64,000 nucleotides of DNA. It comes from Legionella shakespearei DSM 23087. Lineage in GTDB: Bacteria; Pseudomonadota; Gammaproteobacteria; Legionellales; Legionellaceae. Under the pieces are notes generated by a model. The model worked only from the letters and a program-made list of their open reading frames with translations, searched no databases and was not told the origin of the DNA. This document shows, in pieces, positions 9,258-20,849 of this stretch. Position 1 is the first letter of the stretch; every line of letters starts with the position of its first letter. The stretch lies in the NCBI RefSeq assembly GCF_000373765.1, contig NZ_KB892383.1, forward strand, positions 42,393-106,392, read 5' to 3'. The position numbers and the translations under genes were made by a program.

Positions 9258-10430
9258 TTATTCCACTAATTGGGTCAGTTTCGTTGCCTGATTGTATTGG
9301 TATACAGTTTTTAATTGCCCATAATCAATCAGACGTAAATAACCTAGATAAAGACTATCGTCTGATAATTGATTGGAATTGTCAAAGGTAAATTGTATCA
9401 CTTGCTTTCCTGGCTCAAGCCATTGCGCCCGTTGTGATGTTTCAATGGGCACTGCTTCACCTTTGCCATCGCGGCGATACAACACACTTTGCAGCGCATA
9501 TCGGCTGGCAGTTGCTACATCCAGAGTGGCCACAAAGGTTAAAGGTTTGGATGATATTTTTTTAACATTAATCATGCTTGCGGATGGAACTGAATAGGAA
9601 AAAGCAGCATGACCTGCGCGTCTTATTATTTCATTTCCTGATTCAGAGAGCACATCTGCTTCTATATACCAGTTTTCACCATGATCATTTAATTCTGAAG
9701 TCAGAACAGCGCTTACCTCAAATTTATTGCGTTGTATTTTATTGATTTCCAGAGCAACGCTTTGACCAGAGGGACCAATGAGTCGTGCGTCCACTTCATC
9801 AATATCATGGTTTATATAATCACTGAGGGTAATGGTGGCAGTTAATTTATCACCAAATTGATAATGCACTGAATCTGTTTCAACCTGTAAATACGTTGCA
9901 GAATATTTGTCATATACATTAATTATGTACGCATTGGCATCTTTGATACTGCTGTCGGTGCCTTTGATAATAAATTTGCCAGCCCCTAATTCAGGCTTGA
10001 TTTGCAGCATGGTCTGATGTTTTGCGGCAACCAGCGGGTTACCAAATTCTTCATCCAGACTATACAATGAAGACGCATCTTTCAGGCTCATTAATTGATT
10101 GGCAGGTGTTGTAATCATCAATTTCGGTGCTGTTTTATTTTGCAGCGGAGTGATACGAATCACAGCTCCTGGCGCACGAGTGGATATAACAACTCCTGCA
10201 CGTAATTGCTCCAGAGAAATGCGCTCTTTGTAACCATAGCTTTTCTGGGCATTGCTGATTTCCTGATTCAGCGGCTCATTGGTGATTTCCCATTTATCCT
10301 GCAACACTTCATGGGATAACTGGTTACACACATCACACTCATAAGATTTGGTGGGTTGTCTTGGCAAAGTGAAGGCATGAACCTGCGACAAGCAAAATGC
10401 GGACAGTAATGCAACTTGAGTCATTTTCAT
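9258..10430 (-). CDS. Secreted DUF4785 domain protein
   Basis: The 390-residue protein has a cleavable-looking signal peptide (residues 1-19, ending VHA-F), then a CDVC pair and beta-rich domains. The layout matches DUF4785 proteins of Legionella, one of which (Lpg0956 of L. pneumophila) has been described as a type II secretion substrate with immunoglobulin-like domains; that link is from memory and was not aligned here. Its start overlaps the end of the upstream hydrolase gene by 4 bp (ATGA), so the two are translationally coupled. Biochemical function is unknown. Confidence 0.75.
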   Translation of the reverse strand: MKMTQVALLSAFCLSQVHAFTLPRQPTKSYECDVCNQLSHEVLQDKWEITNEPLNQEISNAQKSYGYKERISLEQLRAGVVISTRAPGAVIRITPLQNKTAPKLMITTPANQLMSLKDASSLYSLDEEFGNPLVAAKHQTMLQIKPELGAGKFIIKGTDSSIKDANAYIINVYDKYSATYLQVETDSVHYQFGDKLTATITLSDYINHDIDEVDARLIGPSGQSVALEINKIQRNKFEVSAVLTSELNDHGENWYIEADVLSESGNEIIRRAGHAAFSYSVPSASMINVKKISSKPLTFVATLDVATASRYALQSVLYRRDGKGEAVPIETSQRAQWLEPGKQVIQFTFDNSNQLSDDSLYLGYLRLIDYGQLKTVYQYNQATKLTQLVE

Positions 10431-11335
10431 TGTACAGCTCCTTGTGCAGTTAAGGCACTTATCAATAGTTTATCCAGACCGAAACAGGAGTGTCGGCTTT
10501 GATTATGGCTTAAAGGTGCATTTCTCTCGGTTTTATCAATGTCATAAAACCACAGATCACCCGCTGATGCCTGGGAGGTACAATTTAAAAATCCATCAGC
10601 GCATTTATCGAGATAAAGTTTGGCAATTTTCAGCCCGCTGTTTTGGAAGTAACCGTTGCAATAACTGTCTGACGAAAAGGGTGATGCGTATACATCAGTA
10701 CCTACGATGACTTTAAAGGGAATGGACAGTGAAGGGCGGCCTTTACCACCTAATAGCACTTCTTCATTAAATATGAGCATGTCACCCACCCGTTGTTGTT
10801 TGACGGCATCAGAGATATAACCCAACAGCCAGGCTAAACTGGTTTCAAACATACCACCATTTAATACTTCATCGGCCAATGGTGTTCCTGCACTGGAAGG
10901 GGCAATGGCAATAACCTGAGTGATTTTACGTTTCAATGCCATAAAGCGGCCATCATAGGTTGGATTGGAAAGAATCCAACGGATAATGTTAGCACCATCA
11001 GAGTGGGTATATACAGTGAGGGAGCTTATGTTTTTGTCGGAAATAAATTCCAGTAACTGATCTGCAACACAGAGTGCTGCATCCTTGTGCCACATGTACT
11101 GGTTGAAGTCACAATGGGCGACAAAGTGATTTTCAGGCTTACTTAAGCCTTGAGAAACATTTTGAATAAAATCAACTTTCCAATAGCCACCGTATGCGTC
11201 TTCACGGTGATCCCGGGTACCATGGACAAAAGCAATTCCCGGATTAGAGCCTGGGTCTGGAAGAGCGTGGATTAGGGTTGAGAAAACAAAGGAAAAGAGT
11301 ACCGCTAAAATGCGTTGAAGATCCATTTCTGTCAT
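10427..11335 (-). CDS. Secreted alpha/beta-hydrolase-like protein
   Basis: A 302-residue protein with an N-terminal signal sequence (hydrophobic residues about 8-24, then ALPDPG). FVHGTRD near residue 36 resembles the oxyanion-hole strand of alpha/beta hydrolases. VYTHSDGANIIRW carries the likely nucleophile Ser112 in a THSDG elbow instead of GHSxG. Eight cysteines fit an exported, disulfide-bonded protein. A late His (SHNQSRHSCF) may complete the triad. It is the first gene of the unit with the DUF4785 gene and rmuC. It could be a lipase or esterase; the substrate is unknown. Confidence 0.65.
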   Translation of the reverse strand: MTEMDLQRILAVLFSFVFSTLIHALPDPGSNPGIAFVHGTRDHREDAYGGYWKVDFIQNVSQGLSKPENHFVAHCDFNQYMWHKDAALCVADQLLEFISDKNISSLTVYTHSDGANIIRWILSNPTYDGRFMALKRKITQVIAIAPSSAGTPLADEVLNGGMFETSLAWLLGYISDAVKQQRVGDMLIFNEEVLLGGKGRPSLSIPFKVIVGTDVYASPFSSDSYCNGYFQNSGLKIAKLYLDKCADGFLNCTSQASAGDLWFYDIDKTERNAPLSHNQSRHSCFGLDKLLISALTAQGAVQ

Positions 11336-11496
11336 GCCTCATTTAAATCAGAGACGTATCTATAACATGATTTTCAGATGAGATTCAAGTTCCTGTTCAG
11401 GTGTATCGTGATCAAATCCGACCCGCGACCGTGAGAGAATGTAGTAATAATCACCTACGTCCTGCGGCTTGTCCGCAGGATCCAGAAAATTCAGTG

Positions 11497-13663
<2,167 letters not shown>

Positions 13664-13679
13664 TTTACCCCTCTCAAAT

Positions 13680-13760
13680 CTACGTCTCCAAATATTGGCA
13701 CCATGCCGCTTTCAGGAGAACCTTCGCGCAAAAAGACGCGCTCAGGACGACGTGGAACGG
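13680..13760. repeat. Half copy of the family C repeat
   Basis: This stretch reproduces the loop and right arm of the repeat at 6013-6133 (CACCATGCCGCTTTCAGGAG onwards) without the left arm. It abuts a family B copy at 13776, so two repeat families are nested in the gap after ligA. Confidence 0.75.
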
Positions 13761-13775
13761 GGAATGGCAAGAGCC

Positions 13776-13851
13776 GTAGCCCGTATTAGCGGAGCGTAAT
13801 ACGGGAAATTGCCACTTCGATCCTGTATTACGCTTCGCTAATACAGGCTAC
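13776..13851. repeat. Family B palindromic repeat, copy 3
   Basis: Inverted repeat GTAGCCCGTATTAGCG...CGCTAATACAGGCTAC with a loop almost identical to that of copy 2 (TGCC(A/G)CTTCGATC). It lies between ligA and the peptide-transporter operon. Confidence 0.8.
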
Positions 13852-13951
13852 AAACCTGAGCAGATCACGTATACGAAATGATGCTCGCAAAATGGCTAAA
13901 AAAAAGGATATACTGCTTGAATAATAAAAATAATTTGCACGGGAAAAATAA

Positions 13952-16120
13952 GTGCGGCGACTTACCTTAACAGGAGTGTTGTTCCTATTGATGCTGGGAA
14001 ACCTGTATGCCGGTTCCTGGATATTAAATAATCCTTATCCTGAAAGCGAAAGTAATGAAAATATCTATTATTCTTCTTTTAGCCAGCAACCGAAAACCCT
14101 GGATCCGGCACGTTCTTATTCATCTAATGAATACCTTTTTATAGCCCAGATCTATGAGCCCCTGCTTGAATACGATTATTTTATCCGCCCCTATCAGCTT
14201 GTTCCGCTGATTACTACAGAATTACCACGATTAAGATATCTCGATACCAAAGGAAACGAATTACCTGTGGATGCTGCGAATCCAGCATACAGTGTGTATA
14301 CCCTGAATATAAAAAAAGGAATTTTATTCCAGCCGCATCCGGCTTTTGCCAAAAACAAGAAAGGAGAATACCGTTATCATCAGCTGGATGAAGATTATCT
14401 GGATGATAACGACATCAGCCAATTGTCTGATTTTAAATATACGGGCACGCGAGAAGTACTTGTTGATGATTTCATTTATCAGATAAAGCGTATGGCGAAT
14501 CCGGCGGTAAGTTCTCCTGTTTATGGTTTAATGAGTGATTATATTCTTGGGTTTAAAGAGTTCGGCGATACCTTGCCCAAATTTGCCCTGGGAAACAGCC
14601 AGTTTGTTGATTTACGTAATTTTCCTTTACAGGGTGTGAAAAAACTCGATGATTATACTTTTGAAATCACTTTGAAAGGGCAATATTCGCAGTTTCTGTT
14701 CTGGCTTGCCATGCCCTTTTTTTCGCCCATTCCCTGGGAAGCAGACGTCTTTTATTCCCAAAAGGGTATGGATGATAAAAATTTATCTTTTGGTTGGTAC
14801 CCTGTCGGTACCGGTCCCTTTATGCTCACTGAAAATAATCCTAATAAAAGCATGCTTCTTGAGAAAAATCCTAATTATCGCGAAGTCTTTTTTCCTGCTG
14901 ATGCATCTAAAACGGATAAACAAGAGGGCTATGTCCATAATGTGGGTGAGCGTTTACCTTTGATGGATAAAGCAGTTTATACTCTGGAAAAAGAGTCCAT
15001 TCCGCGTTGGAACAAGTTTTTGCAAGGCTATTATGATGCATCCGGTATCAGTGCTGACAGTTTTGATCAGGCCATACACATCAATAAGCAGGGAGAGGCA
15101 ATTCTCAGCCAAGAGATGAAAGATAAAAAAATGTATTTAACCCAAACGCTGGAACCGTCAATTTTTTATATGGGTTTTAATATGATGGATCATGTTGTCG
15201 GAGGCTACAGCGAGAAGGCGCGTAAATTAAGGCAGGCTATTTCAATAGCAGTAAATTTCGATGAAAGCATTGCCATATTTTTCAATGGTCGCGGGTTGGC
15301 AGCGCAAGGGCCCATACCCCCGGGAATTTATGGTTTTAAAGAAGGGGAGGCAGGCATTAATCCTTACGTTTATGTATGGAAAAATAATGCCAGAAAGCGC
15401 CGTCCTTTATCTGATGCCCGGCAATTGATGATTGAAGCAGGATACCCCAACGGTATTGATCCCAAAACAGGCAAAGCGCTGATTCTTCATTATGATGTGA
15501 CAACAACGGGCAGCCCGGATGATAAGTCGCGCCTGGACTGGATGCGTAAACAGTTTGCCAGTATTGGTATTGAATTAAACGTACGTGCCACGCTTTATAA
15601 CCGTTTTCAGGAAAAAATGCGGACAGGAAACGCCCAAATATACAGCTGGGGCTGGAATGCAGATTATCCTGATCCTGAAAATTTCCTTTTCCAGCTGTAC
15701 AGTAAAAATGGAAAGGTAAAATTTGGTGGTGAGAATGCATCAAATTATGAAAATAAGACCTTCGATCGTTTATTTGAAGCGATGAAAAATCGCGGCAATG
15801 ACGAACAAAGAGGAAAATTAATCGAGAAAATGCTGGAAATAGTGCGCCGTGATGCCCCATGGGTATGGGGAATGCACCCTGAAGATTTTGTTTTGTCTCA
15901 GGATTGGGTATCAAATATAAAACCGAATACCATTTCACTGAGCACGTTGAAGTACGTGTCCATCAATGTACCTGAACGCAACAAATTGCGCATTGAATGG
16001 AACCAACCCATTTTCTGGCCTTTGGGAGTTTTAATTTTGCTGGTGTTGGCATTAACTCTTCCTTTGGTTATTGCTTACCGCAAAAAGGAAAAGCAACCTG
16101 CACCGAGGATGAAAATATAA
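13952..16120 (+). CDS. Peptide ABC transporter substrate-binding protein, membrane-anchored
   Basis: A 722-residue family 5 extracellular solute-binding protein (OppA/DppA type). The signal peptide is residues 1-20 from a GTG start. The family pattern SQQPKTLDPARSYSSNEYLF, then LSFGWYPVGTGPFML and WGWNADYPDPENFLFQLYS, are typical. Unusual is a C-terminal hydrophobic helix (FWPLGVLILLVLALTLPLVI) followed by RKKEK, which would anchor the protein in the inner membrane. It is also longer than usual (about 540). The stop overlaps the oppB start by one base (TAATG), so they are coupled. Probably binds oligopeptides. Confidence 0.88.
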   Translation: MRRLTLTGVLFLLMLGNLYAGSWILNNPYPESESNENIYYSSFSQQPKTLDPARSYSSNEYLFIAQIYEPLLEYDYFIRPYQLVPLITTELPRLRYLDTKGNELPVDAANPAYSVYTLNIKKGILFQPHPAFAKNKKGEYRYHQLDEDYLDDNDISQLSDFKYTGTREVLVDDFIYQIKRMANPAVSSPVYGLMSDYILGFKEFGDTLPKFALGNSQFVDLRNFPLQGVKKLDDYTFEITLKGQYSQFLFWLAMPFFSPIPWEADVFYSQKGMDDKNLSFGWYPVGTGPFMLTENNPNKSMLLEKNPNYREVFFPADASKTDKQEGYVHNVGERLPLMDKAVYTLEKESIPRWNKFLQGYYDASGISADSFDQAIHINKQGEAILSQEMKDKKMYLTQTLEPSIFYMGFNMMDHVVGGYSEKARKLRQAISIAVNFDESIAIFFNGRGLAAQGPIPPGIYGFKEGEAGINPYVYVWKNNARKRRPLSDARQLMIEAGYPNGIDPKTGKALILHYDVTTTGSPDDKSRLDWMRKQFASIGIELNVRATLYNRFQEKMRTGNAQIYSWGWNADYPDPENFLFQLYSKNGKVKFGGENASNYENKTFDRLFEAMKNRGNDEQRGKLIEKMLEIVRRDAPWVWGMHPEDFVLSQDWVSNIKPNTISLSTLKYVSINVPERNKLRIEWNQPIFWPLGVLILLVLALTLPLVIAYRKKEKQPAPRMKI

Positions 16121-17097
16121 TGCTTAAGTATTTAGTGCGCCGGCTCATTTACGCTATTCCAATTCTTATAGGGATCAATCTTTTAACCTTTGTTTTGTTT
16201 TTTATGATCAATACCCCCGATGATATTGCGCGCATGCATTTGGGCAATAAGCATGTAAGCCAAAAGGTGGTTGATGAATGGAAGATAGTACATGGTTATG
16301 ATTTGCCCTTGTTTTATAATGATAAAGAAACCGGTTTGAATACCATAAAAGAAACTTTATTTTTTCAAAAATCACTGATGCTGTTCACCTTTGAATTTGG
16401 TGTTTCCGATGCAGGGCGCGACATCAGTAATGACATCAGTTACAGAATGTGGCCAAGCCTTGCTATTGCTTTGCCTGTATTGTTTTTGGGCTTATTAATC
16501 AATGTGATCTTTGCCATGAGCATGGCCTTTTTCCGTAGTACTTATCTTGATTTAACCGGAGTAGTTGTTTGTATTATCCTTATGTCTATTTCGAGTTTGT
16601 TTTACATTATTGGTGGCCAGTATTTGTTTGGTAAATTACTGCGCCTCTTCCCCATCTCTGGCTATGATGGCGGTTTTGAAGCGTTGAAATTTATAATTTT
16701 ACCAGTACTGGTTGCGGTACTTGGCAATCTTGGGGCGGGGGCGAGATGGTATCGTACTTTATTTCTGGAAGAGATTCATAAAGATTATGTGAAAACAGCA
16801 CGAGCCAAAGGTTTATCGGAGCAACAGGTTTTGTTTCGTCACGTATTGAAAAATGCCATGTTGCCTATTTTGACCGGGATAGTGGTGATTATCCCTTCGT
16901 TGTTTATGGGGAGCCTTGTCCTGGAATCCTTTTTTGGTGTGCCGGGTTTGGGCAGTTACATTATTGACGCCATCCAGCAGCAGGATTTTGCTATAGTGAG
17001 GGCTATGGTATTTTTGGGTTCTATTTTATATATAGTAGGGCTGATTTTAACTGACTTTTCTTATATGTTAGTAGATCCGAGGGTAAGGCTATCATGA
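16120..17097 (+). CDS. Peptide ABC transporter permease, OppB/DppB type
   Basis: A 325-residue inner-membrane permease. The N-terminus MLKYLVRRLIYAIPILIGI is typical for OppB/DppB. The EAA loop that docks the ATPase is DYVKTARAKGLSEQQVLFRH followed by VLKNAMLP. About six membrane segments are visible. The ATG overlaps the stop of the binding-protein gene. The intended distance to oppC is disturbed by an inserted palindromic repeat. Confidence 0.92.
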   Translation: MLKYLVRRLIYAIPILIGINLLTFVLFFMINTPDDIARMHLGNKHVSQKVVDEWKIVHGYDLPLFYNDKETGLNTIKETLFFQKSLMLFTFEFGVSDAGRDISNDISYRMWPSLAIALPVLFLGLLINVIFAMSMAFFRSTYLDLTGVVVCIILMSISSLFYIIGGQYLFGKLLRLFPISGYDGGFEALKFIILPVLVAVLGNLGAGARWYRTLFLEEIHKDYVKTARAKGLSEQQVLFRHVLKNAMLPILTGIVVIIPSLFMGSLVLESFFGVPGLGSYIIDAIQQQDFAIVRAMVFLGSILYIVGLILTDFSYMLVDPRVRLS

Positions 17098-17112
17098 TTT
17101 TATCACAGGATA

Positions 17113-17260
17113 CTATGAGGTTCATCGCCAATTCCACCGTCCCGCGGCTTGACCGCGGGATCCAGAGAACTTACTGCGAGCCTGGATTCCTGGATCCCAC
17201 GGTCAAGCCACGGGACGGCGGAGCGTCGCCTGGCATTATTACAGCGGGTGCTATGAGGTT
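17113..17260. mobile_element. Palindromic repeat inserted in the opp operon with direct repeats
   Basis: A 128-bp segment (17123-17250) is flanked by the 10-bp direct repeat CTATGAGGTT (17113-17122 and 17251-17260). The segment contains an inverted repeat of the CCGTCCCGCGGCTTGACCG type (family D). Removing the segment and one direct repeat leaves the oppC ribosome site 16 bp after the oppB stop, the spacing expected for an intact operon. This is a footprint of insertion with target duplication. Related family D sequence is near 27510-27545 and 11461-11490. Confidence 0.75.
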
Positions 17261-17265
17261 TGCTT

Positions 17266-18612
17266 ATGACCTTTGACTTCTTGTGGACTGACAAATGTTT
17301 TCTGACTGTCCTGATCATCGGGGCGCTTATTATTTTAAACAGTCTGCGTAAAGAGCATATCAGGCAATCATTCTCTATTATTGTGCACAGGCCTTTGGCT
17401 GTGAGTGCAGGCATAGTTTTGTTACTGTTTCTTACGGTTGGGGTTTTGGATTCAATCCATTTAAAATCTGCTGCGGATGACAGTGATAACATGCAATCGC
17501 TTTTAGACAAAATCTTGTCTCCCATTGGCAGTAATTATGAAAAAACTTATTCCGCTCCTATGTCATTGAATCTCTTTGTGACTGAAACCAAATTAACTGA
17601 TGGGGTGGCTACCCAAATTTATCCTCGCTTAAAATATCCACCCGTTAGTGTTAAAACAGACTCAGATAAATCAGTCATTATTAACGCGGCACTGAAGTCA
17701 GCTTTTCTTTACAGTGCAGGTATAATGCTTGGTAGCTGGCTGCTGGTTGTTCTGATTAAACTTGCACTTCATTCCAGGAAGCCTTTCGCTTTAAGTGCAA
17801 GTGGTGTCAGTGCTTTGGTCACTATAGTGGTCTTAAGTTTTCTTGTTTTATTAAGTTACTGGTTGTCTCGATCGTTTCATGTGCTGGGCACAGGGCAAAT
17901 CGGCCAGGATATCTTTTATTTCAGTGTGAAAAGTATTCGTACGGGCTTGATTATTGGTTTACTGACCACGCTGTTTATGTTGCCGCTGGCGTTATTTCTG
18001 GGAATAGTAGCGGGGTATTTTGGCGGTGTCATTGATGACATCATCCAATATGTTTATACGACGTTAAGTTCAATACCGGGTGTTCTTTTAATTACGGCAT
18101 CCATTCTTTCTTTACAAACCTATATTGCCAGCCATCCCGAACAATTTACCACTTTAGCCAAAAGTGCGGATGCACGATTGTTGGCACTGTGCCTGATTCT
18201 GGGGGTGACCAGCTGGACCAGTTTATGCCGTCTTTTGCGGGCTGAAGCTTTGAAGTTACGTGAGGTGGATTACGTGCTCGCTGCAAGAGCGCTGGGCAGC
18301 AGTTGGTTTACCATCATGCGCAAACATTTATTACCTAATGTCATGCATATTGTTGTTATTACTCTGGTTTTGGATTTCAGTTTTCTGGTCATGGCTGAGG
18401 CTGTTTTGTCCTATGTTGGAGTAGGGGTATCTCCAATGACAATCAGCTGGGGCAATATGATCAATGGCGCCCGTTTGGAGCTTGCCCGTGATCCACTGGT
18501 TTGGTGGCCAATATTCGCAGCGTTCTTATTTATGTTTGTTTTAGTTCTTGCAATCAACTTATTTGCTGATGCGGTCCGGGATGCTTTTGATCCTCACCAA
18601 TCAAACCGGTAA
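17266..18612 (+). CDS. Peptide ABC transporter permease, OppC/DppC type
   Basis: A 448-residue permease, partner of the OppB-type protein. The N-terminal half has membrane segments plus an extra periplasmic-like stretch, longer than E. coli OppC (302). The C-terminal half holds the transport domain with the EAA loop DYVLAARALGSSWFTIMRKH then LLPNVMHIV. The ATG at 17266 follows GAGG at 9 bp. No OppD/OppF ATPase genes follow; the subunits must be encoded elsewhere or the system borrows ATPases. Confidence 0.9.
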   Translation: MTFDFLWTDKCFLTVLIIGALIILNSLRKEHIRQSFSIIVHRPLAVSAGIVLLLFLTVGVLDSIHLKSAADDSDNMQSLLDKILSPIGSNYEKTYSAPMSLNLFVTETKLTDGVATQIYPRLKYPPVSVKTDSDKSVIINAALKSAFLYSAGIMLGSWLLVVLIKLALHSRKPFALSASGVSALVTIVVLSFLVLLSYWLSRSFHVLGTGQIGQDIFYFSVKSIRTGLIIGLLTTLFMLPLALFLGIVAGYFGGVIDDIIQYVYTTLSSIPGVLLITASILSLQTYIASHPEQFTTLAKSADARLLALCLILGVTSWTSLCRLLRAEALKLREVDYVLAARALGSSWFTIMRKHLLPNVMHIVVITLVLDFSFLVMAEAVLSYVGVGVSPMTISWGNMINGARLELARDPLVWWPIFAAFLFMFVLVLAINLFADAVRDAFDPHQSNR

Positions 18613-18772
18613 AGCTGTAACCCCAGTAATCAGGCTTTACTCTACACTTCCTTCAATTCTCAGGACTTTTTGTCTTTTCTGAAATAATCTTTACACAATT
18701 ATGTGTTTTAAAAATGATCAACCGGTTTATAATGTGCCACCGAGGAATTCCCCTCTTAATTCTGGAGTTACA

Positions 18773-19717
18773 ATGAATTTAGAACAAGCATTAAAAATAT
18801 TAGGCTTAACGTCTGAATCAAGTCAACGTGATACTATGCAGGCTTATGTTGCATTAGCTCAACCTTACATTACTGATTCAAGCAATCCTGCTCGCGCAGA
18901 AATTGAAGAAGCGTTTAATGTAGTTACTGCGGATTGGACTGCAAGTAATTTTTTAGAGCATTATCAATCAGCGGATCTTAGCCTTTCCCGTTTTAACTGC
19001 AGGATAGCAGATACAAAGAAACTGGATGAACCTTGCATGTTATTTTTGCATATCCCGGTAAATGTTGATTATTATACTTTAGGTATGGATCCAAAAAACT
19101 TCCATTTAGTAACAGAGCAAACAAGTAAAGCAAGATATTGGGTTATTACCAGCGATCCTAATGATACTTCCAGCAGAGGTATACCACCTCAATCAAGTCC
19201 TGCATATGCACCAGCTCTTCAACCATTGCAAACGGGATATCAGTTTGATGCATCATACAATCGTATTCCTAATGCCCGGATGATCCCTGGTTTTATACGT
19301 TATGCATTTGAAGGAATAACTCCAAGACAGTTAATCAATGTCTTTTACTGTAATGAACGAATCTCTGTTCTGGTTCCTCATTTAAGTTCGGTCACGACAG
19401 ATAGATTATCAGACGTTAGTCCAACACATTTACGGGCCTTGCAAGACTTAAGAGACAGACAAAGACGAGAGCCCTCCGAGGACGTTCGCAGAAAATTAAA
19501 CAGCGATATTACTGAATACATTGAAACTCATCTGACTGGCGAACACTATGTTGCTGAAGCAGGGGAAGTGACCATGCGATTTAGTCCAGAAGATATTCTT
19601 GCAATTCAATCTCATATGGATAGCGTTAGAATGAGGCATTTACCTGCTCGATTTTTCGCAGCAGCGCCTGAAGGTGCGACAGCCAGTACTAGCTCATTGT
19701 CCTTCAGCAATAAATAA
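18773..19717 (+). CDS. Unknown protein with J-domain-like N-terminus, tandem paralogue 1
   Basis: A 314-residue protein not recognised as a named family. The first 60 residues (LEQALKILGL, then QAYVALAQPY, then ARAEIEEAFNVV) have the rhythm of J-domain helices I-III, but the HPD tripeptide is missing. A central region follows with FLHIPVNVDYYTLGMD, ARYWVIT and MIPGFIRYAFEGITPRQLI; the tail is Ser/Thr/Ala rich. No signal peptide or membrane segment. The gene 81 bp downstream encodes a full-length paralogue. GGAG precedes the ATG well. The short polar tail recalls Legionella Dot/Icm substrates, which is only an inference. Confidence 0.6.
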   Translation: MNLEQALKILGLTSESSQRDTMQAYVALAQPYITDSSNPARAEIEEAFNVVTADWTASNFLEHYQSADLSLSRFNCRIADTKKLDEPCMLFLHIPVNVDYYTLGMDPKNFHLVTEQTSKARYWVITSDPNDTSSRGIPPQSSPAYAPALQPLQTGYQFDASYNRIPNARMIPGFIRYAFEGITPRQLINVFYCNERISVLVPHLSSVTTDRLSDVSPTHLRALQDLRDRQRREPSEDVRRKLNSDITEYIETHLTGEHYVAEAGEVTMRFSPEDILAIQSHMDSVRMRHLPARFFAAAPEGATASTSSLSFSNK

Positions 19718-19798
19718 GAGCCTTAGGTTATAACATAACTTTATCAATTCCGGTTATCTATCGTATAACTGGGAATTTTATTTAAATTCGGAATTATT

Positions 19799-20752
19799 AT
19801 GACATTAACAGAAGCATTAACTATTTTAGGATTATCTGAACTATTTACCCCTGAGAATCTTATGGTACGTTATATCCAGAAGACTTTATCCTTCAGCAAG
19901 GCGGAGTTGTCTGAAGAATCTGGCAGAACCAGGTTTGAAGCGGTTCGGCAAGCCTATCTTACCGCAGTGGCTCAACTTGGAAATAAGAGCGTTAAAGACA
20001 TTGATACTGTGGGGCAATATCTGGATGGTCTTACAAGGACGCGTATGGATTTGAATACACATCAAATCGAGTTAAGCAGAGACACCAGATTGAATGAAGT
20101 AACTACTCTATATATGACTATTCCTGTAGACGTTTCGCGTTATAGCATGTCCTTTGATGACAGGGATTTTGATTTGGCACAGAATGTTGCTGGCAAAGGC
20201 AGATATTGGAATATAAGCGATAAAGAGGACAGTAGAAGTTCGGCTATTGATGAAACCATGACCCGGGAAAAGATAATATTAAGTCACTTGCAAGTAGACG
20301 GTATTGGCCATAGTCCGGTACGTTTAATACCCGGTTTTCTAAGATATGAGTTCAGGAATATCACTCCAAAGATAATGATAGATGCGTTTTTTTCTGATGA
20401 TTTAAAGGCTGTAATACCCTATCTTTCGTCAGTGACTACACATCGATTATCAGCAATTGAAGAGCAACATTATCCAGTTTTGTCAGCACTTTTTGCACGG
20501 CTAAGAACCGATGGGACAAAAGCTGCAGAACAGATTATGCAATACGTCAAAAGTAATCTGGGACATGTAACAGCACCAGCAGAGCCTAAAGAGATTACTA
20601 AAGAGATTACGGAAGAACATAAAAACAGAATATTGAGACGTCTTCATAATGTAACTGGCCGAAATGGATTAGGGATGTTTGAAAGAGTGTTGCTTGATGA
20701 GGCCACTACAGGTTCTGCAAGTGCAACAACTGCGACTACTCCTACCAGATAA
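19799..20752 (+). CDS. Unknown protein with J-domain-like N-terminus, tandem paralogue 2
   Basis: A 317-residue protein alignable end to end with the preceding gene product: TLTEALTILGL against LEQALKILGL, YMTIPVDVSRYSMSFD against FLHIPVNVDYYTLGMD, LIPGFLRYEFRNITPK against MIPGFIRYAFEGITPR, and LSSVTTHRLS against LSSVTTDRLS. The HPD motif is again absent. The tail (TTGSASATTATTPTR) is Ser/Thr rich. The pair is likely a duplication kept under divergence. The function is unknown; a secreted effector or a cytosolic scaffold are possible. Confidence 0.6.
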   Translation: MTLTEALTILGLSELFTPENLMVRYIQKTLSFSKAELSEESGRTRFEAVRQAYLTAVAQLGNKSVKDIDTVGQYLDGLTRTRMDLNTHQIELSRDTRLNEVTTLYMTIPVDVSRYSMSFDDRDFDLAQNVAGKGRYWNISDKEDSRSSAIDETMTREKIILSHLQVDGIGHSPVRLIPGFLRYEFRNITPKIMIDAFFSDDLKAVIPYLSSVTTHRLSAIEEQHYPVLSALFARLRTDGTKAAEQIMQYVKSNLGHVTAPAEPKEITKEITEEHKNRILRRLHNVTGRNGLGMFERVLLDEATTGSASATTATTPTR

Positions 20753-20761
20753 AAGATCATT

Positions 20762-20849
20762 GTAGCCCGTATTAGGCGTCAGCCGTAATACGGGATTAGC
20801 TCATTGCCACATCGATCCCGTATTACGGCTGACGCCTAATACGGGCTAC
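20762..20849. repeat. Family B palindromic repeat, copy 4
   Basis: Arms GTAGCCCGTATTAGGCGTCA (20762-) and its complement ending GGGCTAC at 20849 form a near-perfect inverted repeat; this subtype has GGCGTCAGCC in the stem. The remaining 313-bp gap up to dnaE shows only a degenerate family C scrap near 20880-20910 and AT-rich promoter-like DNA near 20980-21050. Confidence 0.8.

Noticed and set aside
11400..11490. Possible further repeat copies before ligA
   Set aside because: Fragments of families A and D are visible but too degenerate to give boundaries, so they are only mentioned with the neighbouring repeat.
15357..15938. 193-codon antisense frame in the binding-protein gene
   Set aside because: The sense frame is a complete family 5 binding protein; the antisense product resembles nothing and is rich in His, Ser and aromatic residues.
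17094..17276. 60-codon frame between oppB and oppC
   Set aside because: It is made almost entirely of the inserted palindromic repeat.
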